From Chara braunii (Eukaryota; Streptophyta; Charophyceae; Charales; Characeae), in the NCBI GenBank assembly GCA_003427395.1, contig BFEA01000245.1, forward strand, positions 1,220,446-1,262,353: a DNA stretch of 41,908 nt, in the 5' to 3' direction. Below the pieces are notes generated by a model. That model had not been told where the DNA came from. It did no database searches and worked only from the letters and a program-made list of their open reading frames with translations. Below, piece by piece: positions 11,179 through 20,491 of this stretch. The translations under genes were made by a program, and so were the position numbers. Each line of letters starts with the position of its first letter. The stretch's first letter is position 1.

Positions 11179-11765
11179 TTAATTAAGAACTGTCTGCCTT
11201 TCAGTGTTAGTAAAATTTGTCAAAAATATATGACATCTCTGAGATTCATCCAAATATAGAATTCTTCTTGCTGTACGGATGAAGGTCTGAAGAAAAACAT
11301 TGAACGTGTCATATTTAGCTCTTCTGATATTGAGTAGATCCTTAGTTGTGGTTGGAACTAAATCTTTCTCAAATCCTTTTTCAGTCTCTCCTTGACCTCT
11401 TCCCATGTAGTGACACCTTCCATTAGTTCCTGAACGGTCAGTCTTGAGTCAGTATCACAGTAAGATAGAAGGTGCTTAAGTCGCTGCTTGTCTGTCCAGC
11501 CATAACTGAGTCCAAATAATTCATACTCGTCCAAGAAGTCATTAACCTGAGGTCCTCTGAAGCAGGGAATTCTCCCATCCGGCCTCTTTGCTCTTGCAAT
11601 GTCTGATCCTCCTTTTATAGTATCAATTCTCTCAACCAACTCCCGTATAACTCCAACCAGGGCCTCTTCATTGGTCCCTGCTGATGTACTCGGTCTGCCT
11701 CGTCCCGCCATCTTGACCATAGATCCTTCCCAAGTATTCTCTTCTCTTTCTGTGACTCTTATCAT
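11179..11765 (-). pseudogene. Gag capsid-like segment of element 1
   Basis: Two overlapping frames together make a retrotransposon Gag domain. The first (11765-11358) has a Gly/Arg/Ser N-terminus, then FRGPQVNDFLDEYELFGLSY, KQRLKHLLSYCD and TTWEEVKERLKKDL. The second (11406-11179) continues with FLQTFIRTARRILYLDESQR. The W-x-E-x-x-x-x-L pattern and the helical FLDEYE start are typical of plant gypsy Gag. A frameshift near 11370 separates the two frames. Gag would form the particle in the cytoplasm. This copy is interrupted, so no full product is expected. Confidence 0.7.
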
Positions 11766-12051
11766 TTTTCTTTTCTGCCCTTCAATCTCTCACTCTTCTC
11801 GCAAGAGATACAAGCTCGTTCCTCTCTTCTCTTGTCTGCTCTACCCCCTGAGAGTTATGTACATATAGGGTATAAGCAATAATTCATTGGGTAGTAATCA
11901 AGGGCAGTGCAATCCTTCTCAGCCTTCCAATGTAATCTTCAATCAACTCTCTTTCATCATCCCTACTCAGTCTTCTGTCATATCCCTTTATAGTACGCCG
12001 AATCATAAAATATCGAGTAAGGTCTATAATCTCATAATCAAATTGCATCGT
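11766..12051. other. Non-coding gap between module array and gag
   Basis: This is about 290 bases without a recognisable protein, between the last B module and the start of gag. It is AT-rich and could hold leader sequence of the element, but I see no clear primer-binding site. Confidence 0.3.
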
Positions 12052-12342
12052 TTACAACCCACTGTTGATCCTTCTTGCAAGAGAGACCCGTTCATGAAAA
12101 GTGAGATATGATATTATGTCAGTAGTTCCCACTTTCACCACCTTTAACATATAGCTTATCTCAGTCTGATCAGTGATAATTCTCAAGGCAGAATCTCTCA
12201 TGCAATCTAAGAAAGGCTGCAAAAACTCAAGCTCATCTAGGGTAGAATGATTTCTGTCAGAGATCCGAAGAGTCCCTTCTACCTTGACTGTTCTACCTTC
12301 CAGCACAACTCTCAGTGTCAATTGTTCAGTCAAGCTGGGCAT
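12052..12342 (-). pseudogene. Module B, copy next to gag (element 1)
   Basis: This is a 96-codon frame of unknown function. Its second half, FLQPFLDCMRDSALRIITDQ followed by TEISYMLKV, aligns by eye with the frame at 25192-25527 in element 2 (YLELMRAAALRAITGQTKIR). Both sit directly after an A module and before the gag/pol block, on the coding strand of their element. The shared pattern is M-x2-(S/A)-ALR-x-I-T-x-QT-x-I. The first half, LRVVLEGRTVKVEGTLRI, looks like beta-strands. It lacks transmembrane segments and known catalytic motifs. I do not recognise the family. Confidence 0.45.
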
Positions 12343-12474
12343 TGTTAAACATCATAAACAATATCTGAAAGGTAGATCTCAGGTTGGACATAATCTGGGA
12401 TCTCGAATCTTTGTTCAATGGTACTCAAGAGTAGGGATTTTATCATCACAGTGGAGTCTTTTTCTCTTGCTCTA

Positions 12475-12830
12475 CCAATCTCAGCAATGGCTTTCAACAG
12501 AGGCATCCAATCTCTCCTGCCTTCAAATCCCTTAGCAATTGAGAACTCAGGAAGCCTCTCAAATTGTTTTACCTCTTTCCGCCGTGTTACTTTTCTTTTT
12601 AACTTTTCAAGTCACTCTTTGGTTCTTATGAGACTAATATAATCACCTGTCTGACACTTCAAGTAGTCATCTTCCTTTTCTAGGTCTGCTGGTACATAAA
12701 TCCGTACATCCAGGCTGCCAGTACTCTAGAATTTGACCACTGGGATGTGAAATACTATGGGCCCTCTCTCGCAAGTCTCATATCTCTTCATCAAATTTTT
12801 GCTTCGACATATAAATCTCAATATCATATT
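12475..12830 (-). pseudogene. Module A, copy 5 (element 1)
   Basis: This copy is not open as a single ORF, but one frame read from about 12805 gives MKRYETCERGPIVFHIPVVK, a TAG, then SLDVRIYVPADLEKEDDYL, then a TGA, then KRKVTRRKEVKQFERLPEFS and a GRRDWMPLLKAIAEIG end. The last part lines up with element 2's LLKQQRKKVTRSVLPKEFERLP and FCDGKDWGPILNAVLR at about 25030-25180. This is the strongest cross-element match in the module region. The function is unknown. Confidence 0.5.
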
Positions 12831-13056
12831 CATCAAGATCAATTAAATAGCATGTAAGAACTTACAGACTGTCATGTTCTTGTCCTGATCTCTTTATGGC
12901 CTCATACCTCACGATTTCATAAGGAATTACCGCCCTACCCGCTATAGAATTAAGGGAATTCAGCAGCTTGTCTGATTCAGCCTTACTCAGCCCTTCATGT
13001 CTTCTTATCAGTCTAAGCTTAGATTTATCTCTCAAGGGTATATAGCATCGACTCAT
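12800..13056 (-). pseudogene. Module A, copy 4, N-terminal half (element 1)
   Basis: The frame starting at 13056 gives SLNSIAGRAVIPYEIVRYEA, a TAA at 12868, then VLTCYLIDLDEYDIEIYMSK. This is the IPY variant of the FPY motif followed by the YDI middle of module A. It then meets copy 5 in another frame, so two modules overlap or one was truncated by recombination. It has no C-terminal DG..W signature of its own. Confidence 0.45.
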
Positions 13057-13064
13057 CTGACCCT

Positions 13065-13547
13065 TTAACCTCTTTTCACTTTCTGGGCAAACTCAATCAC
13101 CGTAAACCAATCATCTTTTGATAAATTTATATCAGGCAAGGGCGGAGCTGGAAATCCCTTGAAGACAGTAAATCGAGTAGATCCAGTGAAACACTTGTTC
13201 TCTCTCTCAAACCTCTCTCTCTCTTTCAATACGACTTTTTCAGCAAATCCCCAACATCTCCCATATACTGCATCAACACTTCTTTCCCTTGAGACATAAT
13301 TTTTTACGACATACACATCCAGGTCTGTGAAATAGAATGTCAGTACATATAATCGTTCCTTCTCCCATCCGCTCTCGACCATCTCATACCTGACAACTTC
13401 ATATGGAAATGCCTCTCTCTTGCTTAGAGTATTCAGCGACCTTAGGAAACATTCAACCTTCTCTTGACTTGAACCCGAACTTCTGCCAAAATTTGACATT
13501 TTTTGCCTGATTACTTCTGCTGAAATCTCTTCAGCTCTCATGACCAC
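13065..13547 (-). CDS. Module A, copy 3 (element 1), 160-codon ORF
   Basis: This is an open 160-codon frame starting at an ATG and ending at TGA, the longest uninterrupted copy of module A in element 1. Motifs in order are SLNTLSKREAFPYEVVRYEM, LYVLTFYFTDLDVYVVKNYV, a helical charged stretch around EKVVLKERERFEREN, and FPAPPLPDINLSKDDW at the C-terminal end (DDW in place of DG..W). It lacks a signal peptide or membrane segment. It lies between copies 2 and 4 on the same strand. Its role in the element is unknown. It may be a repeat unit of a once longer protein. Confidence 0.45.
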   Translation of the reverse strand: MVMRAEEISAEVIRQKMSNFGRSSGSSQEKVECFLRSLNTLSKREAFPYEVVRYEMVESGWEKERLYVLTFYFTDLDVYVVKNYVSRERSVDAVYGRCWGFAEKVVLKERERFERENKCFTGSTRFTVFKGFPAPPLPDINLSKDDWFTVIEFAQKVKRG

Positions 13548-13590
13548 CGTTTCTTTTCTCCCTTATCAATAACAAGTTGATTATTGGCAG

Positions 13591-13944
13591 TCAGTTAGTC
13601 CCATCACAATAGCTGTCAGGTATAGGAGGGATTGGAACAGTCTTGTATGTTACTGGCATTATACCCCATTCCACTTTCATCTTTTGCTTGATCAATTTTG
13701 TCTTTTCACCATAGATAAATTGGATCACGATCTCCCATAACCAATTAAAATTATCACCATCATTGCTGCCTCCTTCCTTGACATACGGGCGAATATCATA
13801 GATATCTCCCTCCAAGAAGTGAGTCGGCACTACGTAGATGGTTGAGCCACAAGAATGATAGCCCCAACAAGCCTCATATCTGTAAGGAAATATTCCTCTT
13901 GTTGTAAATTTAGATAATTCTTTCAGAGCACCGTCGACCAGCAT
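13591..13944 (-). CDS. Module A, copy 2 (element 1), 117-codon ORF
   Basis: Motifs in order are LSKFTTRGIFPYRYEACWGY, STIYVVPTHFLEGDIYDIRP followed by YVKEGG, a helix around WEIVIQFIYGEKTKLIKQKM, and VPIPPIPDSYCDG at the end. This is a textbook module A: FPY, then YDIRPYV, then P-x-PP-x-P..YCDG. The ORF stops right after CDGTN, before the expected Trp. No family is recognised. Cys residues (EACWGYHSC) could bind metal, but this is speculation. Confidence 0.45.
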   Translation of the reverse strand: MLVDGALKELSKFTTRGIFPYRYEACWGYHSCGSTIYVVPTHFLEGDIYDIRPYVKEGGSNDGDNFNWLWEIVIQFIYGEKTKLIKQKMKVEWGIMPVTYKTVPIPPIPDSYCDGTN

Positions 13945-14750
13945 TTGTCTCGATCCGTCTCACTCTCTTCCTTTCAATTCCCTTCAGTGTGTTGGGAGAT
14001 AATTGGACATACCTGGTGTCAATCTCGATTCTCTCCAGCCAATAATATCAATCTCCTTTCCCGATCCAGTGTGGTACTTCACACAAGGAAGAAATAGATC
14101 CTAGTTAGCAGTCATGATTCTCAAGGAAATCGGGACTCAAATGAGAATAATAAAATTAACACGAGGCTCACAGAAATGTCAACAGTTCTCACGTCCTAAT
14201 CAAAGCTCAAAGATGAAGATGACCCAGGCTCGTTCCGGACATAAAAATATTTTCATGTCCCTGACAACGGCGTCATTTTTGTCATATTTTTTTCAGTCGA
14301 GCCACTTCTGGCGACCGGAAAGCCAACAGGCTGTCACGCAGGATTTTGGATGTGATTGCAATAAATAAAATAAATTAAATAATGCAAATCCCTTCCTGTT
14401 GTGTGCGTCCGGCTTCGAGCGAGACCCTTCAATTGCGATCTTCGTCGGTCCCTGGTCTGAGGAATCTTTTATTTTGATTCGGAACAGCAGAGAATCATGC
14501 AATTAATGATCATAAAATTATTGGAGTGCTTTCCATGCATCAATTATGTCAATCTGACTTTGAGAACTGTGACAGAATCATCCACGATAGCAATCATCAG
14601 GTAAGAACAATGCAAGAAGCAAGACCGACTGACTTGAGCAAAGGCAAGATCAAATGAATGAGGGAAGAATGAGAACTCATAATAATCTCAGAAAGTACAC
14701 ACAAACAAGCATGGTCAGCACCTTTCAAGAATCCTCACTCATCCCTCTGG
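13945..14750. other. Spacer without a gene inside the module array
   Basis: About 800 bases separate module A copy 2 from module B copy 1. Only short frames occur. I see no module motif, RNA gene or clear repeat here. It may be degraded module sequence or a small insertion. Confidence 0.3.
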
Positions 14751-15047
14751 TCAGTCTCTCTCAATCTCTCTTTTCACTGATCTTCTTTGGTGTCGTGACC
14801 CACGCCCACGTACAATCTGAGACTGAGGCTTCATGACAAAATGCCACCTGAAGCCAGCAAGCTCTGAGCATGACCATCCGAGGCACATGACACAGTAGTT
14901 AACCATAGAGCAAAACTCCTCCCACAAAGTAGGCAGTCCGTCCACTGAAAAGACTCCTCGTCTGAGGTAGGGATACTCGGTGGGCTCGGTCAGCGCCTCA
15001 ATGTCGATCACTGCCGGAGAGATGTACCTCTTTGTCAAACCAATCAC
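14751..15047 (-). pseudogene. Module B-like copy 1 after module A copy 1 (element 1)
   Basis: The frame begins with the tail of module A (DVIGLTKRY) and continues with IEALTEPTEYPYLRRGVFSV and LWEEFCSMVNYCVMCLGWSC. The spacing of the F..MV..C.. helix after A resembles the B copies at 12342 and 25192, but residue identity is low, so this B assignment is weak. Alternatively it may be an unrelated linker. Confidence 0.3.
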
Positions 15048-15478
15048 ATCCAGCCAACTCGTGCCATCTGTGAGAAGAGAAGGGACTGGAGGCCTAGGAT
15101 AGCAGTATAAAGCATCGGCCCGAAGCTGCGGATCAACGTAGTGTCACTCTCATCGAGCTCCCTCTCTCTCTGCCCAAGGTATTCGGTGGCTGAGATCCAG
15201 ACTGGATCGAAAAGTTCATGAGCCTCTTTGCCCTTCTTCAGGTAAGGCCTCAGATCGTGGATAGTGCCATCAGCGAAACTGGTCAGGACAACGAAGATTG
15301 ACAAATCTCCCTGTCTGAAACCAATGACACTAACATACTGATAACAGAATGCCTCTTTGCATGAAAACCGGTTGAGGTTGGCCAACACTGACTCACTGAC
15401 CGGCGTAGACTGAACTGTGCTCATGAGTACTTTTACCAGTGCAAACCGACCAGATGGTCCCGGAGAACTGGTTACCAA
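15044..15478 (-). pseudogene. Module A, copy 1 (element 1)
   Basis: This is a 144-codon frame. It has LNRFSCKEAFCYQYVSVIGF (the FCY variant of the FPY motif), then SIFVVLTSFADGTIHDLRPY followed by LKKG, then the helix WISATEYLGQRERELDES. The expected C-terminal signature is found in the next frame at about 15050-15105 as YPRPPVPSLLTDGTSWLDVI, so a small frameshift sits near 15110. Both halves match the module plan. It is the most upstream A copy that I can call with fair confidence. Confidence 0.45.
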
Positions 15479-15479
15479 A

Positions 15480-15662
15480 CTGATTGCAAAAAACTGATTG
15501 CTGGAAACTGATTGCTAGAAACTGATCCCTAATAACTGATTGCTGATGATTGATTGTTGATTAAATGATTGTTGAAAACTGAATACTAAAAACTGTTTGC
15601 TGAAAACTGAATATTGAAAACTGTCTGCTGAAAACTGAATGTTAAAAACTGTTGTTTTGAAG
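15480..15662. repeat. Short tandem units of the form AAAACTGATTGCTG
   Basis: About 11 imperfect units of 14-17 bp, such as actgattgctggaa and aaaactgaatattg, follow one another without spacers. Similar units occur at about 5780-5880 and 16055-16165. They begin directly upstream of module A copy 1. Confidence 0.7.
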
Positions 15663-15741
15663 TCTAGCCCAACTCTCTACAATTTGACTGCGCCAGACGC
15701 ACACTCATCTATTTTATCATGAAGTAGGTGATTAACTTGTC

Positions 15742-15996
15742 TCACTGAGAATCCCGAACAACCTTTCTTGCTTCCTCTACAGTGCCCACTGAGGAAATAG
15801 TAGCGCACAACTTTCCGTTTTTGTCATGTAAATAATAAGTGTACTCAATCCGGGTGTGGTCCCTTACCAGCNTCAAAGCATGCTCCATCATCATGATTGT
15901 CTGNTGATTGTATTCTTCCACTGCGCTCTCCCTCCAGTCCTCTGCCACGCCCTGACACAGTGAACATGCCACCCTTATAATNTCACTATCACCCAT
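15742..15996 (-). CDS. Small ORF resembling module B (84 codons)
   Basis: This is a short ORF with its own ATG and stop. Its C-terminal half reads RIEYTYYLHDKNGKLCATIS, then SVGTVEEARKVV. The same pattern appears at about 17295-17196 on this strand (YIEYVTYFRDLSGKLHSTGS, then SLETVEQARANL). The helix before it (MMMEHALXLVRDHTRIEY) fits the module B pattern M-x2-(A)-x6-T-x-I. Three N bases in this ORF leave residues unresolved. The function is unknown. Confidence 0.4.
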   Translation of the reverse strand: MGDSXIIRVACSLCQGVAEDWRESAVEEYNXQTIMMMEHALXLVRDHTRIEYTYYLHDKNGKLCATISSVGTVEEARKVVRDSQ

Positions 15997-16054
15997 TTCT
16001 CCCTTGAGTTTTCGTTGTTTGGTTACTAGTTAACTGCTGCTACTGAGATTACCG

Positions 16055-16165
16055 CTCTGAAGGGTTGTTTCCAACTACTGAATGGTTGCTGTTCTGAAAA
16101 CTGACTGCTTGCTGCTCCGGAAACTGATTGCTTGTTATCCCGGAGACTGATTGCTTGTAATGAAT
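16055..16165. repeat. Tandem units GAAACTGATTGCTTG
   Basis: Four or five imperfect units such as aaaactgactgcttgctg and gaaactgattgcttgtta stand in a row. They are related in sequence to the array at 15480-15662. Confidence 0.55.
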
Positions 16166-16235
16166 GTCTGTTGCCGTTTGAGTTGGCTGTTTGCTAATTA
16201 AACGTCGATTGAATGGTGACTGAATCCACAGTTGA

Positions 16236-16550
16236 ATGCTGTTCTGAGCACCGTTCTAAGTACTGCTCTGAATGCAGTCCCAGGTACTGTCCTGAGAACC
16301 GCCCTAAGTACAGTTCCGAGTGCAGTTCCGTGTACAGTCCCGAGTACAGTTCCGAATGCAGTTTTGTGTACAGTCCCGAGTACAGTTCCGAATGCAGTTT
16401 TGTGTACAGTCCTGGTTACTGTTTCGAGCATCATTTGAACATCGGGAAATGTTCTGAGCATTCGATACTGTTCTGAGTATTACACACCACTCGGAGTAAT
16501 GCTCTGGGTAATGTTTTGAGTAATGCTTTGAGAGTTGTCCTGAGTGCTAA
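16236..16550. repeat. Minisatellite of about 15 bp with a 36-bp higher-order period
   Basis: The basic unit looks like gttctgagtactg. In the middle a 36-bp period is exact at starts 16309, 16345 and 16381 (tacagttccgaatgcag...). Because 36 is a multiple of 3, several frames stay open across it and give repetitive Cys/Ser/Tyr or Val/Thr peptides. I take these frames to be artefacts. Confidence 0.75.
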
Positions 16551-16719
16551 TTAGGCAACGGTTGAATGCCGATCGAACTTCATTTAGATTATGATAAAAC
16601 CCTAAGATGTTGAGTCACCACAACACTAGTTATCTTAAGCTTGTTAACTGGAAAGATTGCAATAAGGACTGCGGTTGTCTGAAATGCATCCACCAGTCCG
16701 AGGCGCTAATGAGGGTAGC

Positions 16720-16915
16720 GAGCCAGTGTATACTGCCCATCTAATAGAGGCACGAAACACCGCTCACTCGACAGGCACGAAATACCGCCTACTCGGTAAT
16801 AACACTTGAGCAGTGGTCACGGATAACAAAGTTGAGCACCGCTCACTGATAAAAGACACTGAACACAGTCCACTGCTGAGCACTGCTTACTGAAAACAGC
16901 ACCGAGTACTGAGAG
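16720..16915. repeat. Degenerate repeat with GAGCACCGCTCACTG cores
   Basis: Diverged units of about 25-35 bp share cores such as caccgctcactcg, gagcaccgctcactg and gagcactgcttactg. No gene is visible. Confidence 0.45.
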
Positions 16916-17189
16916 TCGAGGATTGTCGTTTTAGTTGTAACCAGTAGTTTCAAGTGGTTCAAACAGTTGGTAATTGGCCGAATGCAAGCTATATATTGAC
17001 CAAAAGCTGACTGAATACTGATTGAAGATTCATGATAACTCGGATGATTGAATGGGGTTGGATAATATATCACCGAACCTTGGTTCCCGACTACAGAAAA
17101 CTGGGTGAACTGCCGATTGGTGGCTGGGACCTTGATTATTCGAGAAAGACTGGTGGATATCCTAGGACGAGGGACTCAAGTACATTTGT

Positions 17190-17345
17190 TTTTACCTGAG
17201 ATTTGCCCTGGCCTGTTCTACAGTTTCTAGCGAAGACCCGGTACTGTGCAGCTTACCGCTCAGATCACGGAAATAAGTCACATACTCTATGTATTTCTCC
17301 TTTCCAATTTCCTGAACTACTTTCCCCCTCAAGCTTGTTTTCTAA
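17190..17345 (-). pseudogene. Module B-like fragment
   Basis: Minus-strand translation gives VVQEIGKEKYIEYVTYFRDL, then SGKLHSTGSSLETVEQARAN, after a stop codon near 17340. It matches the small ORF at 15742-15996 over about 35 residues by eye. It has no start and no separate function. Confidence 0.35.
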
Positions 17346-19942
17346 TGATCCATATTCAAAATGGCTTCAGCTTCCCAACCATCACGTTTTTCTAATGCAA
17401 CCTCACTCTTCAGCACCAAAACCTCACCCTCTTTCATGATTTCCCCTCACGTTCCCGGGTTTTACCAGCAGTCAGAACAGACCACAGGAAACTGTGCTCC
17501 CAACAAAATTAAGAATGTTACTGACTTTTACCTTCTTACCACTATGGGTGGCCTCGAACGTTCAACCTGAGCCTTGTGTCTTACCCTCAGTAAACCACTC
17601 CCTTTTGACTCAATCGTGAGTCATCCAAGGAGATTGCGAACTGCAAGCCCCCCCCCGTAAGTTGTTGGAAAGCCCTACTATAGCCCTTCAATTCATAGCG
17701 TGGGTTAACACTTAAAGTTAAATAAACCTCTGTAACGCACGTACGCCTGGGATTGCCCTTGCCTTTTGTTTTGGACACAGCTTCAGGCTCTATATTGCGG
17801 TGACGATACCTGACGCAAATCTGACTTTACATGATGACTGGTGTAGTTCTGCTCATTGTATTGATTATTGCTCTCCATGGAGCCTCATCAAAAGCACGTT
17901 GTAAATCACGGGGCTACAAAGGGTTTAGCCTAGGTCCCGCCTCATTTCGCGTGGCACCAAATAGCGTGCAAAGCTTAGGGTTTGATCATTCGAAAACCAT
18001 TCTCACACCCAGGTTGTGCAAAGTGCTAACTCCGTATTAGGCATTATTACCGACCAAGCACAAAAGTATTCTTCCGCAGGCAGTGTCCTCGATCGTTTTA
18101 GTAGTGATAATGTTGAGCAAACCTCACATACTCTTCACACGTTGAGCACTCGTCCAATTAGCCACCACTCAGTCGCCGTCAAGCAAGTAAGTGACCAACA
18201 GATAGGCAACTCTCCTTAGCGCCGCTCCCCTTTTGCTCATCGAACAAGGACATAGAGGAGCAGGCACTAAGAGGAAGGGTTGTCATAGTCGTTGGACCTC
18301 TCTAGCATTGCAAGAAGAAAATGAGTACTCGACAGAGTAGAGAATGAGAGCATGAGAATCATCCCCTGCACTCACGATGGGTTTATACAGGATCAAAGCC
18401 AAGTCAATGGATCTCACCTTCATCTGATATTTTATAGGCATTGCCAACGACAACCCATTGTTTCTTCTCCAACATTTTAACGAGTGTAGGAACAGTCATC
18501 AAAGCTTTTCCAAGAATGCTCAGTCGAGGCCACTAATTAGCGACTCCGTCAATCTCTGACGACAAAACTCATACATACTTGACTGTTACTACTCCTTTAG
18601 CTCCCCGATTAATACTCTATTGTAACGTCCCTCCAATATTAATATCAACTGGTGCATAAAGCTCATACCAACTCCCGTTGCAAACCTCGTTCATTCAATC
18701 CCTCGGCGTGATTTCAATCAGTGAATTCACTAATCAAAGGTCATTTCTTACCATCCTTGACTTCTGGACAACCCTTGATAATCAGTAATCCACTGAAGAG
18801 TGATCGGATTGAGGGTTGACTGTACTCAGTGGAGATAACAATGAATAGCGACCCCGCTCAGATCTGAACAACGTTCAGAATATGAGTAACTCATAGTTCC
18901 CTCAAAGGGGCCTCAGGAGGCATCATACCTGCCACTTAGAGAAAGTAAAAAGAAGGAAAAAACAGACAACTAATGTAGAACAGGGCCGAAGAGTAGAGAT
19001 GAACCAACATCAAGATTGAGGTTCGCCATGCTAGAGAGTAGACTAGGTCAAGAAAAAGTGTTTATTGAGCCTTCTCTTCTCGGCACTGTTCTCAAGTGAA
19101 AGTCCCCTCTTTCCGTCGTCACGATCTCCCTTTTCGTGAATGTTGATGTCAACAGAGAGCCGCTCGCTCAACTCTTGTCTTCCCTTTCTCACTCACGGTT
19201 TTCAATCTTGTCTTCCCCCTTGCGACGTCGTCAGGAGACTACCTTCATGGGCTCACAGGCCCAACCAACCCTCACTCTCTCTCTCTTGATCGTCGCACGC
19301 ACTATTCTTGTAACTACCTTGTTTCCACCTTGCCAACACGCCTCCTCTACCACCACCGCACCAAGGCTGGCGAACAGCAGTCAGCTTACGAAAAATAGTA
19401 GGACGACCTTATGATGCCATCAACAGCCACTCTCAAGTACATAGAGTGCATACGAAGCCTAGCATCCTCTCTCTCTAGCACGCTCACATACGCTCCGAGT
19501 AACAGACCACCCGCGTGTAACTACACATTGTCCGTATGTCGTGTACTCGTAGCGGCATCTCCCCGCCTACCTGTCTTGGGGAGGACGCTGCACAGGTCGC
19601 AGTCTCGTGGTACTCCAAGGAGATGGAAGATGAGGCAACCCTTTAACCAAACCTCACTCAGGGTCCATGAAGAAGGGGGTGATCTCGCTCTCCTGGGCAG
19701 TCAAGGTTGGCGTTCCTCTTGGCTCACCGTCGTCTTGGGGCCCTCTCTGCACGAACATTGACCTTTTCTCTCGATCGCCACGCCCGAATGTCTCCCCCCC
19801 CCCTCACTCCTCTCGTTAACCGCCCTCTTGCTCCCCCCAGGCCGCACCACGTGTCAGACCCGTACCCGAGCATGTGCCCGTGCCACTGTGCTTGCCTCTC
19901 TGTTTCGAGTTCCGTCCTGTTCCCTCGCGCGTGTGTGTTCTC
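17346..19942. other. Long stretch without a recognised gene
   Basis: Only short frames occur, in mixed directions, and none has motifs I recognise. There is a C-run at 17648-17655. Composition is mixed, with a shift to GC-rich sequence after about 19.1 kb. The element 1 upstream LTR could lie here, but I could not pair it with 5445-6004. Confidence 0.3.
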
Positions 19943-20491
19943 TCATACCTCCCTTTTCCCCTTGCTCGGCCTCTCACCCGTCCCGCGACCCCGGGGTGTC
20001 ATTTGTTGCGAGCTTGCCTCAGGTCCCTCCTCTACCCGGTTTGCGGCCCGATGATGCGTCAAGATCTCCCCGGGTCTGTTCCAGGACCTGAGATCCATCT
20101 CTCGGTCTGCCTCACTCATTTCGCTTTCCCCACCTGAGTCTCTTTCGTTGTGCTGTTCCTCGCTTGTCTCGTTCCCAGTTGATGACTCGGTCTCGTGATA
20201 GATGACCGACACCCTCAAGCCCACGATCACCCCGTCTCGCCTGCACCTCCGCTCTGCCCTGTCGCGCACTTCGGAAATGGCAGCCTGCAGCCTCTGGTCA
20301 TTTTGCATCTCCTCCTCTCTCCCCCCTTCTATGCAGGTCTTCAGTCGAACTACCTCTCCCCCGTCATAGTTCAGGACCGTAGTGATCTGAGGGCCTTCAT
20401 CCGACATTGGAACCCAGCGCACCGTGTGCCGCCAACAGTCAGGCCTATAGCCGTGTAGTGCCATAGCCACTTTCTCAACGGTCAGTGCCAA
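19943..20491 (-). CDS. Uninterrupted minus ORF of unknown function, weakly module A-like
   Basis: This frame is open for 182 codons. The first ATG is the ninth codon (VAMALHGYRPDCW), since the upstream start is TTG. The first 95 residues look folded. The stretch TTVLNYDGGEVVRLKTCIEG, followed by a helix around RLQAAISEVRDRAERRC, resembles the middle of module A (VVLTSFADGTIHDLRPYLKK). The last 85 residues are acidic and Ser-rich, then basic, and likely disordered. It is more GC-rich than element 1 but lies on its strand and upstream of it. It might be the first module-bearing ORF of element 1, or unrelated. Confidence 0.35.
   Translation of the reverse strand: MALTVEKVAMALHGYRPDCWRHTVRWVPMSDEGPQITTVLNYDGGEVVRLKTCIEGGREEEMQNDQRLQAAISEVRDRAERRCRRDGVIVGLRVSVIYHETESSTGNETSEEQHNERDSGGESEMSEADREMDLRSWNRPGEILTHHRAANRVEEGPEASSQQMTPRGRGTGERPSKGKREV

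Larger units (their letters stand above)
6005..15478 (-). mobile_element. Ty3/gypsy LTR retrotransposon relic 1 with a 5' module array
   Basis: Read on the minus strand from 15478 to 6005, this element carries an array of repeated A and B protein modules (15478-12052), then gag (11765-11179), zinc knuckle (11148-10669), protease (10662-9259), RT (about 9250-8113), RNase H (8112-7620) and integrase (about 7240-6005). The order PR-RT-RH-IN is diagnostic of Ty3/gypsy. Gag to protease lies in one frame apart from a frameshift near 11370 and stops at 11179 and 10669. RT then lies in another frame. The upstream limit is uncertain: B-like copies at 15996 and 17345 and an A-like ORF at 20491 share its strand. 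No LTR pair or target duplication was identified. Confidence 0.75.

Noticed and set aside
16213-16476. Cys/Ser/Tyr-rich repetitive protein
   Set aside because: Open in more than one frame only because the DNA period (36 bp) is a multiple of three.
19136-20137. Several plus-strand frames rich in Pro, Ser and Leu
   Set aside because: Part of this stretch is antisense to the better minus ORF at 19943-20491, and the rest is C-rich sequence. No motifs and no consistent frame.
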